A DNA stretch of 8,404 nt from JAAZIN01 sp033809435 (lineage in GTDB: Bacteria; Bacillota; Dethiobacteria; DTU022): contig JAPXLS010000095.1 in NCBI GenBank assembly GCA_033809435.1, positions 1 through 8,404 of the forward strand, given 5' to 3'. Positions 1 through 5,885 of this stretch are shown here, in pieces. Under the pieces are notes generated by a model. It had not been told where the DNA came from and did no database searches. It worked only from the letters and a program-made list of their open reading frames with translations. The position numbers were made by a program, and so were the translations under genes. The first letter of the stretch is position 1; each line of letters opens with the position of its first letter.

Positions 1-1268
1 GGAGTATATCCCGGCAGAGTGCGATCCAGGAAGAGGCCGATTACCACCCAGATGAGAAAAAGGGTGCCCAGAATGACGCCAAGGTACGCCCCGCCGTAAC
101 GGCCGACAAGGCCGATGATCATCGACATCTGGGCGGCGCAGGGGATGGAGACGGCCAGCATGGTGCTGACGATCAGACGCTCCCGCCTGCTCTCGAGATT
201 GCGGGCGGCCAGCACTGCCGGGACGTTGCAGCCGAAGCCCAGAAGCATGGGGATAACGGCGAAGCCATGCAGCCCCAGGCGGTGCATCATCCGGTCCGAC
301 ATCACCGCCAGGCGCGGCAGGTAGCCGCAATCCTCCAGAAGTCCTAGCGCCAGGTAGAACATGAATAAATAGGGCAGCACCACTCCAAAAACAACGAATA
401 CACCTGTGCTCAGGATGCCCATTGATTCCTCAAGATGGATCTGCCCCGCCTGAAGCTTGCCGATGAGCAGATCATGAAGGAACCCGCTTCCGCCAAGCAG
501 GCGGCCCAGGGCCTCCAGCAGGGGCACGTAAAGGGGCTCGAAGAAGAACCTTTCCAGCAGATGCTGGATCCCTTCACCGCAGCCGATGATTACCTTGAAA
601 GAGAGGTACAGGCCGGCTGCTGCAATGGGAATGCCCGTCAACGGGCGAATGCTGGCCAGTTCCAGCGCCTCGAGCCAGGTGCGGCGGCGGCGGATCACCC
701 GCTGGACGCGCTTCACAACGGAGCCGATCCAGACCCAGCGCTCATCGGGAGTAAGCCGCTCCCCAGTGCCCCGCCCGGCATGGGGCAGAGCTGCAACAAG
801 CTCGGGCAGGCCCTTGCCGCTGATGGCCACCGTCGGGATCACCGGCACTCCCAGTATTTCTTTCAGACGGGGAATATTGAGCCTGACCCCTTTCTGGGCT
901 GCTTCATCAACCAGATTCAGCACAACGATCAGGGGCACCCCCCGCTCGAGCAGCTGGCCCGTTAGATAGAGGTTGCGCTCCAGGTTGGTGGCATCAACCA
1001 CATTGACCACCACATCGGCGGAATCCACCAGACCGGCGGTAACCTCTTCAGCCCTGCAGGAGGGTTCCAGGCTGTACGTCCCCGGAGCGTCAAGAATCTC
1101 CCAGTTCCGCCCTCCCTGCTGCAGCCGCCCGCGAGTATATTCAACGGTGGTCCCGGGATAGTTGGAGATCACCACCCTGGTCCCCGTTAGATGCGAGAAT
1201 ATAACGCTTTTACCCACATTGGGATTGCCCACCAGAACAACTGTTTTTTCCTTCTGCATGTTATCCAT
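1..1268 (-). CDS. feoB: Ferrous iron transporter FeoB (C-terminus cut by window edge)
   Basis: FeoB is an inner-membrane Fe2+ transporter with an N-terminal cytoplasmic GTPase. About 422 residues are visible with no stop; the family is usually 600-700 or more. Seen: G1 P-loop GNPNVGKS (14-21), G2 YPGTT (37-41), G3 DAPG (60-63), G4 NLVD (118-121), a likely G5 around VAIS (147-150), and a basic helical linker (about 177-205). Membrane segments follow, with the gate motif GFGCNVPA (344-351) and a second cysteine region, PCAAQ (376-380). The P-loop continues VIF rather than the usual TLFN, and CAAQ replaces the more usual CSAR. The start is either ATG 1268 (AAGGGG only 3 bases upstream) or in-frame ATG 1259 (12 bases). 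It lies 22 bases after feoA, so it is the third gene of the dtxR-feoA-feoB operon. Confidence in identity is high; the start is uncertain by three codons. Confidence 0.95.
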   Translation of the reverse strand, partial: MDNMQKEKTVVLVGNPNVGKSVIFSHLTGTRVVISNYPGTTVEYTRGRLQQGGRNWEILDAPGTYSLEPSCRAEEVTAGLVDSADVVVNVVDATNLERNLYLTGQLLERGVPLIVVLNLVDEAAQKGVRLNIPRLKEILGVPVIPTVAISGKGLPELVAALPHAGRGTGERLTPDERWVWIGSVVKRVQRVIRRRRTWLEALELASIRPLTGIPIAAAGLYLSFKVIIGCGEGIQHLLERFFFEPLYVPLLEALGRLLGGSGFLHDLLIGKLQAGQIHLEESMGILSTGVFVVFGVVLPYLFMFYLALGLLEDCGYLPRLAVMSDRMMHRLGLHGFAVIPMLLGFGCNVPAVLAARNLESRRERLIVSTMLAVSIPCAAQMSMIIGLVGRYGGAYLGVILGTLFLIWVVIGLFLDRTLPGYT

Positions 1269-1290
1269 ACACCCCTTGACTGGAGCTGTC

Positions 1291-1527
1291 CTATTCAGCG
1301 ATCTCCACCAGGATGCGATTGGCCTGGCCGAACCCCAGGGCTACCTGGGATCGATCCACCCCCAGAACCACGGGCCCCCGTTGGAAAACAGCGCTCACCT
1401 TGGTCACCCTTTTGCCGGGATGAAGACCAAGCGCCTGCAGCCTGGCGATCATGCCGCGCCCGCCCTGGATCTGCCTGATCCGGCCCGACTGGCCTGTTTT
1501 CATTTCTACCAATGAGACAACCTTCAT
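1291..1527 (-). CDS. feoA: FeoA-family SH3-like ferrous iron transport protein
   Basis: This 78-residue protein has the size and pattern of FeoA, a small cytoplasmic SH3-like beta-barrel protein that works with FeoB in Fe2+ uptake, probably by interacting with its cytoplasmic part. Seen: the family's order of a Gly turn (QSGRI, 13-17), an R-L-x-x-L-G-L-x-P-G segment (29-38), the GPVVLG strand (51-56) and a closing A-x-x-I-x-V strand (69-74). An in-frame TGA lies three codons upstream of the ATG, so 1527 is the earliest possible start; a GGGGAGAG stretch lies about 8-11 bases before it. It sits 35 bases after dtxR and 22 before feoB with no terminator visible, so co-transcription is likely. 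FeoA resembles the C-terminal SH3 domain of full-length DtxR proteins, which the neighbouring regulator lacks. Confidence 0.93.
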   Translation of the reverse strand: MKVVSLVEMKTGQSGRIRQIQGGRGMIARLQALGLHPGKRVTKVSAVFQRGPVVLGVDRSQVALGFGQANRILVEIAE

Positions 1528-1562
1528 TTCTGCTCACTCTCCCCTGCAAAACCGGTATATGT

Positions 1563-2027
1563 TTAACTGTCGCATAATTCCTGGTCCTGCCCGGACCCTT
1601 CTTTTCTTTTAAGATTGTTAAAACCGTTGCTGTAGCCTCCCTTGATCAAAAAATCCACCAGCCGCTCGATAGTCTCGCTGCAGACGGCATGTTCCATCTG
1701 GCAGGCATCTTTTTCCGCAGTTTTATGATCCACCCCCAGCACCTCTACAAGAAAACTGCGCAAAACCTCGTGGCGCCGTTTGACCACCATACCGTAGTAG
1801 CGCCCCCGTTCCGTCAGCTCCACCGGGCCGTAGCGATCCTGGTTGATCAGGCCCTGCTCGCGCAGCTGGTTCAAGGCCTGGCTGACGCTGGCCTTGGTCA
1901 GGTTGAGCCTTTCGGCAATATCGGTAACGCGAACCGTTTCCAGCCGGCCGGAGAGATTCAGAATTTCCTCCAGATAATCCTGCATCGCAGCGCTCAGCGG
2001 CAGCGGACTCACCTTGATCAACTCCAT
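1563..2027 (-). CDS. DtxR/MntR-family metal-dependent transcriptional repressor
   Basis: A 154-residue repressor of the DtxR/IdeR/MntR family: such proteins bind DNA as dimers when loaded with Fe2+ or Mn2+. Seen: a winged helix-turn-helix (about 34-75) with the recognition region ASVSQALNQL (46-55), sharing the V-S-Q of DtxR, then a dimerisation and metal domain with RRHEVL (84-89) and DACQMEH (107-113). By family alignment the metal ligands are D17, E20, H86, C109, E112 and H113. D17 is MntR-like and C109 is DtxR-like. No SH3 domain is present, as in two-domain members. It leads the feoAB operon, and its own start lies next to a DtxR-type box, so it probably senses iron and represses itself and feoAB. 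The ATG at 2027 has no Shine-Dalgarno and a leader of only about 14 bases; GTG 2012, preceded by GGAG, is an alternative start. Confidence 0.93.
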   Translation of the reverse strand: MELIKVSPLPLSAAMQDYLEEILNLSGRLETVRVTDIAERLNLTKASVSQALNQLREQGLINQDRYGPVELTERGRYYGMVVKRRHEVLRSFLVEVLGVDHKTAEKDACQMEHAVCSETIERLVDFLIKGGYSNGFNNLKRKEGSGQDQELCDS

Positions 2028-2028
2028 A

Positions 2029-2046
2029 AGTTAGGTTAGCCTAACT
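2029..2046. promoter_or_regulatory. DtxR/IdeR-type operator (iron box)
   Basis: The 18-bp sequence AGTTAGGTTAGCCTAACT is an inverted repeat with 7-bp perfect arms (AGTTAGG / CCTAACT) around TTAG. From 2031, the first 15 bases match the classical DtxR/IdeR consensus TWAGGTTAGSCTAACCTWA; the remaining four are mostly different. It lies between the -10 box and the dtxR ATG, over the expected transcription start, so bound regulator would block initiation. This is seen sequence plus known family site; binding by the local regulator is inferred. Confidence 0.88.
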
Positions 2047-2047
2047 A

Positions 2048-2077
2048 TTTATACACCATAATCAAATTGGTTGTCAA
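2048..2077 (-). promoter_or_regulatory. Sigma-A type promoter of dtxR-feoA-feoB
   Basis: On the minus strand, TTGACA (2072-2077) is a perfect -35 box and TATAAA (2048-2053) a 5-of-6 -10 box, with an 18-base spacer. Transcription should start near 2041, inside the DtxR-type box. The leader before ATG 2027 would then be only about 14 bases, with no Shine-Dalgarno. Confidence 0.85.
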
Positions 2078-2097
2078 GAGCCGGCGGCTGCTTTTCC

Positions 2098-2943
2098 CTA
2101 TCCCTGCCTGGGTGCGGGGCGGGAAGGCTTTGCTCTGGAAAGAGCCCGCTTTCGCTGGGCAAGATAAACCAGCAATATGCCGCATTCGTAGAGAATGAGA
2201 AGGGGGATGGCCATAAGGATCTGGGAGAAAACATCGGGGGGGGTGAGCACTGCAGCAATGATCAGGATGATCACGATGGCAAGCCTGCGGTTCCGCCTCA
2301 AAAAGGCAGTGTTGAGCACCCCGATGCTGCCCAGAAACCAGAAGAGCAGTGGAATCTGAAAGACGAGTCCAAAAGCAAACAGGAAAGAGACGGCAAAGGA
2401 GAGATAGCGACCGATACTCCATTCAGCGCCGATATCCACAGTGGCAAAGCTGAGAAAAAAGTTCATGGCAAAGGGGAAAACCACGAAATAGCCAAAGCCC
2501 AGCCCCAGCAAGAAGAGCAAACAGATGGCTGCTGTAAGGAGGATAGCGCCGCTGCGGCGGCTTTTCCTTGCCGTCAGGATGAGCGCCACCAGCTGGTAAA
2601 GTACAAGAGGCAATGTGATCAGCAGGCCGCAGACCAGGGCCAGGCGCAGGTTGGCCATGAATGCCTCACCGGGGGTAAGAAAGATCATTTTCACCGGTGA
2701 TTCCAGGCCCGCCGGCATCTCCCGGTAAGGATAACTCCCCTTGAAGATGCCGAAGAATTCTATGAAATCGGGGGTCAAGGTGGGCAGGAGCAGGATGTTG
2801 CGGATCCGCTCCACAAAAACATAACAGAGAGCCGCCCCTGAAGCGACAATCACCGCGATCAAAATCAGCCTTTTGCGCAGATCCCCCAACAGGCGGAGCC
2901 AGTTTTCCTGTATCATACTCTCCCCCGATGAAGAGCCTGTCAT
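2098..2943 (-). CDS. tatC: Divergent TatC, twin-arginine translocase subunit
   Basis: TatC is the multispanning core of the Tat system, which moves folded proteins with twin-arginine signals across the cytoplasmic membrane. Seen in 281 residues: DLRKR (21-25) at the cytoplasmic N-terminus, PGEAF (91-95) ending the first outer loop, LPLVLYQ (111-117), FGLVFQIP (191-198), the hallmark LTPPDVFSQ (233-241), and about six hydrophobic segments. Oddities: the E. coli Glu15 position is Asp21, and an ungapped alignment from Pro112 puts Arg130 where E. coli has Glu103, a signal-peptide-binding residue. The usual Phe and Pro just before it are also changed. The first outer loop looks about 20 residues longer than in E. 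coli TatC. ATG 2943 overlaps the upstream stop (ATGA), suggesting translational coupling; ATG 2916, right after GGGGGAGAGT, is an alternative. No tatA or tatB is in the window. Confidence 0.92.
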   Translation of the reverse strand: MTGSSSGESMIQENWLRLLGDLRKRLILIAVIVASGAALCYVFVERIRNILLLPTLTPDFIEFFGIFKGSYPYREMPAGLESPVKMIFLTPGEAFMANLRLALVCGLLITLPLVLYQLVALILTARKSRRSGAILLTAAICLLFLLGLGFGYFVVFPFAMNFFLSFATVDIGAEWSIGRYLSFAVSFLFAFGLVFQIPLLFWFLGSIGVLNTAFLRRNRRLAIVIILIIAAVLTPPDVFSQILMAIPLLILYECGILLVYLAQRKRALSRAKPSRPAPRQG

Positions 2944-3743
2944 TTTTCTTCCGCCTGCTGAAGCTGCTCCAGGTATGCCTTGGCCGCAAGGTACTCGGAG
3001 CTCTCCTCGGATTCCTCTTCCAGGATCAGGGTGAGCTGCTTTTTGGCCTCCTGTGTCTTGCTCAGGTATTCGTCCAGCAAATAGGCGTAGTAGTAGCGAT
3101 TTTTGCTGTCGATTTTCCCCGATGCCTCCAGCTGCTCAAAATGCTCTTCCAGCAGGGCCATCTCTTCACCGGCCATCTCTTCCAGTTCCGAAGATTTCAT
3201 GAATCCAATCAGCATCAGGGTGGAAAGGGGATCGGGTTTTTCGTGAAGAAGATCCCGCAACACGCCGATCTCTTCGGCGATAACAGCCTCATCCCCGCCA
3301 AATTTATCATAGTAACCCAGGAGCTGAAGGCGGTGTTCGGGCTTATCCGGCTCCATCTCCACAAGATCGCGGCTGTATTGCAGGAGACTGTCCCTGTAAC
3401 CCTGCAGGGTCTCCTCCGAAACACCGCTCTCCTCTTCTTCCCCGATGCGGAGCAGAATATCATAATATTGCACCAGCTCACCCAGCACCGGGGCCGTGGC
3501 GCCGATGTCATCGATATATTTTTGCAGTCTTTTGATCTCGCCCGCATAGTACTCCCGGTAAGCATCGAGATCGATCTCCCGGTCCGGTTCGGCGGCATCA
3601 CCGCCGCCGCGACCCAGCAGGTGGCCCGAATATGCCGCTATGGCGGAGAGGGCCATGGCCAGGGCCAGCACCGCTGCAATAATCGAAGCCCACCGCTTCC
3701 CACGCATATCCCTGCGGCTAACTTTTTTCTTTTTTTCAGACAA
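2940..3743 (-). CDS. Exported or membrane-anchored TPR-like protein with twin-arginine-like N-terminus
   Basis: I recognise no named family. From TTG 3743 the product is 267 residues: a very basic N-terminus (KKKK, 4-7; SRRDM, 9-13; RGKR, 14-17), one Ala/Leu-rich hydrophobic segment (about 18-38) ending in A-I-A (34-36), a Gly-rich linker, then an acidic, wholly helical region. Spaced segments such as LLGYYDKFGG, YYYAYLLDEYLSK and YLAAKAYLEQL look like degenerate TPR repeats, which usually bind proteins. TTG 3743 is chosen because GGAAGAGGG lies six bases before it and because a strong promoter (-10 at 3798-3803) lies upstream; ATG 3818 would precede that -10 box. It is translationally coupled to tatC. 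SRRDM followed by a soft hydrophobic stretch resembles a Tat signal, so it may be a Tat substrate or TatC partner. An ordinary signal anchor is the main alternative. Confidence 0.8.
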   Translation of the reverse strand: MSEKKKKVSRRDMRGKRWASIIAAVLALAMALSAIAAYSGHLLGRGGGDAAEPDREIDLDAYREYYAGEIKRLQKYIDDIGATAPVLGELVQYYDILLRIGEEEESGVSEETLQGYRDSLLQYSRDLVEMEPDKPEHRLQLLGYYDKFGGDEAVIAEEIGVLRDLLHEKPDPLSTLMLIGFMKSSELEEMAGEEMALLEEHFEQLEASGKIDSKNRYYYAYLLDEYLSKTQEAKKQLTLILEEESEESSEYLAAKAYLEQLQQAEEK

Positions 3744-3797
3744 GCTGATCCCTCTTCCTGAAACAGTATGCATAAATATTTCAAACTTCAATTCAGT

Positions 3798-3826
3798 ATT
3801 ATATATCCTATCTTTCATTCCTTCAA
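3798..3826 (-). promoter_or_regulatory. Sigma-A type promoter of the TPR-like gene and tatC
   Basis: On the minus strand, TTGAAG (3821-3826, 4 of 6) and a perfect TATAAT (3798-3803) are separated by exactly 17 bases. Transcription should start near 3791, leaving a leader of about 48 bases before TTG 3743. The promoter lies just after the stop of the zinc-ribbon gene (3846), so the TPR-like gene and tatC probably form their own unit. Confidence 0.82.
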
Positions 3827-3845
3827 CAGGCAGCCAGATCCTTCT

Positions 3846-4601
3846 TCATTCCACCTTTCCCTGCTCCCCTTGTTCCGCAAGCATTTCCTCCCCGGTAAAG
3901 CGAACAAGCAGGCGGCCGCAGCTTTCACAGTAAACCATGGCCCGGGGATCGTAGAGAAAGCCCCGCTGCGCCGACGAGATGAAAACGCTGCAGCCCTGGC
4001 AGATATCATCAATCACGGCCGCCAGGCCCCGCCCCTGATATCTTCCGGCCAGTTCACGATAGCGCTCCAGGTACTGCGGCTCGATGCGGGCGGCCAGATC
4101 TGCGCGCTGTTTCCCCAGCTTTTCCAGTTCACCGCCCAGGCGGGCCAGCTCCTCCTCCAGGCGCCGCCGGCGCCGCTGCAATTCCGCCGCAGCGCCGTCC
4201 CGCTGCGCCGTTAAATCATTCAACCGCTGCTCCTCTTCCTCCATGGATTCCATCATGCCGAGAAGCACCTCCTCGACCCCCAACTGCTTCCGCTTGACAG
4301 AGCGCAGCTTGATCTCCATCTGCTCCAGCTCCTTGATATTCTTCACCTCGCCGCTGTACAGCTTCCGGTGCAGTTCATCGTGCTCCGCGGTGATCGATTC
4401 AAGATCCAGCTCTCCCCTTCTTAATTCTTTGCGCTGCTCCCTGAGAAACCGGGCCGATCTTTCCAGGGCCTTTTCCAGTTCATCCAGATGCTCCGCCGCT
4501 TCCTCCGCCTCCCGGTGGAGCGGTGTATTTTCCACCTCATCCTCCAGATCCTTGACGGCCAGATCGATCCCCTGCAGCTTCCATAACAATTTCAAAGACA
4601 A
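3846..4601 (-). CDS. Coiled-coil C4 zinc-ribbon protein (COG1579 / DUF164 family)
   Basis: This 251-residue protein matches the COG1579 family: a long antiparallel coiled coil followed by a C-terminal zinc ribbon. Seen: charged heptad-like helices over about 10-185, the family signature LYSGEVKNIKELEQME (81-96) at the hairpin region, and paired cysteines C201/C204 (CQGC) and C225/C228 (CESC, followed by GR) that would bind zinc. Relatives include Helicobacter HP0958/FlgZ and chlamydial CT398, linked to sigma-54, flagellar or secretion partners; the role in this clade is not established, and nucleic-acid or protein binding is only a guess. The start is TTG 4601, preceded by AGAGGTG at seven bases, a strong site. 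It lies 49 bases after the Nif3-family gene, a neighbour pairing I know from many Firmicutes and Actinobacteria, but a terminator-like hairpin sits between them. Confidence 0.9.
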   Translation of the reverse strand: MSLKLLWKLQGIDLAVKDLEDEVENTPLHREAEEAAEHLDELEKALERSARFLREQRKELRRGELDLESITAEHDELHRKLYSGEVKNIKELEQMEIKLRSVKRKQLGVEEVLLGMMESMEEEEQRLNDLTAQRDGAAAELQRRRRRLEEELARLGGELEKLGKQRADLAARIEPQYLERYRELAGRYQGRGLAAVIDDICQGCSVFISSAQRGFLYDPRAMVYCESCGRLLVRFTGEEMLAEQGEQGKVE

Positions 4602-4624
4602 GTTTTCTCACCTCTTTTCGCCAT

Positions 4625-4650
4625 AAAAAAGGGTGGCCTTGCGGCCGCCC
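4625..4650 (-). terminator. Terminator-like hairpin between the nif3-family and zinc-ribbon genes
   Basis: On the minus strand, GGGCGGCC (4643-4650) pairs with GGCCACCC (4631-4638) around a GCAA loop, with one C-A mismatch, and is followed by six Ts (4625-4630). That is the layout of an intrinsic terminator. The first stem base follows the nif3 stop codon (4651-4653) directly, so a terminating ribosome would cover the stem; termination may therefore be partial. Confidence 0.65.
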
Positions 4651-5775
4651 CTACATCAAAAGCCAACCGGCGGGCTCTATTTCCGAGGCCGCCGCGGCAG
4701 TTTTGAAACCCGCCTCCAGCAGACAGCTGTTCAGATAGTCAGTCAGACAGGCGACGACGGGGAGCTCCGTGGCTGCGTGCCCGGCATCGATGAGACCAAG
4801 ACCGTAACCCCGGGCCTTCCCGAGGTCATGGTAGCGAAAGTCGCCGGAGATGAACAGCTCCGCCCCGCTCGCCGCGGCAAGATCGATCAATGAACCGCCG
4901 CTGCCGCCGCAGAGCGCTATCCGGCTGAATTTCACCCCGGGCGGCGCCCAGCAGCGCAGGGATTTCAGGCCCAGTGCTTTGCGGCAGCGCCCGGCAATCT
5001 CCGCCAGGGTGCCCGGGTTTTTCAGCAGGCCCACCAGCCCCATGCCCAGCGGCTCCCCTTTCAGCTCCAGGGCATAGAGATCATAGGCCGGTTCCTCGTA
5101 GGGGTGCGCCTCCAGCAGAGCCCGCACAACGGCCTCCCGGCGGGAGGCCGGCAGAATCGTCTCCAGCCGCATCTCATCAACCTGCTCCAACCGGCCCTGC
5201 CGCCCGATAAAGGGAGCGCTTCCCTGAAGCGGCATGAATGTACCCGTTCCGGATACCCGAAAACTGGAGTGGCTGTAATGTCCCAGTGAACCCGCTCCCG
5301 CCGCGGCCAGGGCTTCCAGCAGCTGCTTTTCGTGGCCCGACGGAATAAAAACAACGAGCTTCAAAAGCCGGTCATACCCGGTAACCTCGAGAACCTGCCG
5401 GCCCTTCTCTGCGAGGCCGAGCCGTTCCGCCAGGACATGATTCACCCCCCGGGGGGCGGCATCCAGGTTTGTATGAGCGCTGTACACGGCAATATCCTGG
5501 CGGATGGCTGCGGCAGCCAGCGCGTTTTGGGGGACGCTCTCATCCATGGTCTGCAGCGGTTCAAAGAGCAGCGGGTGATGAGTCACGACCAGGCCGGCCT
5601 TGCCGTCAACGGCTTCCTTCAGGACATCTTCGTCAAGCTCCAGGGCCACAAGCACCTTCCGCACCTCTGCCTGGGGATTGCCCACCTGCAAACCTACCGG
5701 ATCGCCCGGCAGCGCCAGTGATTCAGGCGCCAGCCTTTCAATGTAGCCCGTTATCTGCTGTACCGTTGCAAACAA
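4651..5775 (-). CDS. Nif3-like dinuclear metal centre hexameric protein (YqfO type)
   Basis: A 374-residue Nif3-family protein of the long type, in which a PII/CutA-like domain is inserted between the two halves of the metal-binding core. Such proteins form toroidal hexamers with two metal ions per subunit; the cellular function is unresolved, with proposals including GTP cyclohydrolase-like or regulatory roles. Seen, numbering from TTG 5775: THHP (65-68), HTNLD (101-105), the inserted domain (about 137-240, with GTGTF, PFIG and EAHPYEEPAYD), GDFRYHD (311-317) and DAGHAATE (330-337). His66, His67, His101, Asp105, His333 and Glu337 are the expected ligand set. TTG 5775 is preferred because AAAGGGGTG lies five bases upstream; GTG 5799 is open in frame but has a poor site. 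The TAG stop lies at the edge of a hairpin element. The zinc-ribbon gene follows. Confidence 0.93.
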   Translation of the reverse strand: MFATVQQITGYIERLAPESLALPGDPVGLQVGNPQAEVRKVLVALELDEDVLKEAVDGKAGLVVTHHPLLFEPLQTMDESVPQNALAAAAIRQDIAVYSAHTNLDAAPRGVNHVLAERLGLAEKGRQVLEVTGYDRLLKLVVFIPSGHEKQLLEALAAAGAGSLGHYSHSSFRVSGTGTFMPLQGSAPFIGRQGRLEQVDEMRLETILPASRREAVVRALLEAHPYEEPAYDLYALELKGEPLGMGLVGLLKNPGTLAEIAGRCRKALGLKSLRCWAPPGVKFSRIALCGGSGGSLIDLAAASGAELFISGDFRYHDLGKARGYGLGLIDAGHAATELPVVACLTDYLNSCLLEAGFKTAAAASEIEPAGWLLM

Positions 5776-5885
5776 GGGAGCACCCCTTTCTTTCCGCACA
5801 CTCTTTTTCCCTGCGCCCCCCCGGCCTGACCGGGCGGTGCATATTCCCCGAAGCGTACTGTTACATTTACCTAATTCCCCCGATT

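Noticed and set aside
2080..2092. Small hairpin AGCC-GCC-GGCT after the tatC stop as a terminator.
   Set aside because: The stem is four base pairs and runs into the dtxR -35 box without a T-tract.
3744..3818. Longer form of the TPR-like protein starting at ATG 3818.
   Set aside because: The stretch contains a perfect TATAAT at 3798-3803 with a -35 box 17 bases upstream, so ATG 3818 would not be on the main transcript; AAGGA touches that ATG with no spacing, while TTG 3743 has a good site.
5820..5834. CCCGG-CCTGA-CCGGG hairpin in the gap between the kinase and nif3-family genes.
   Set aside because: The stem is only five base pairs and no T-tract follows on the minus strand, so it is not called a terminator.
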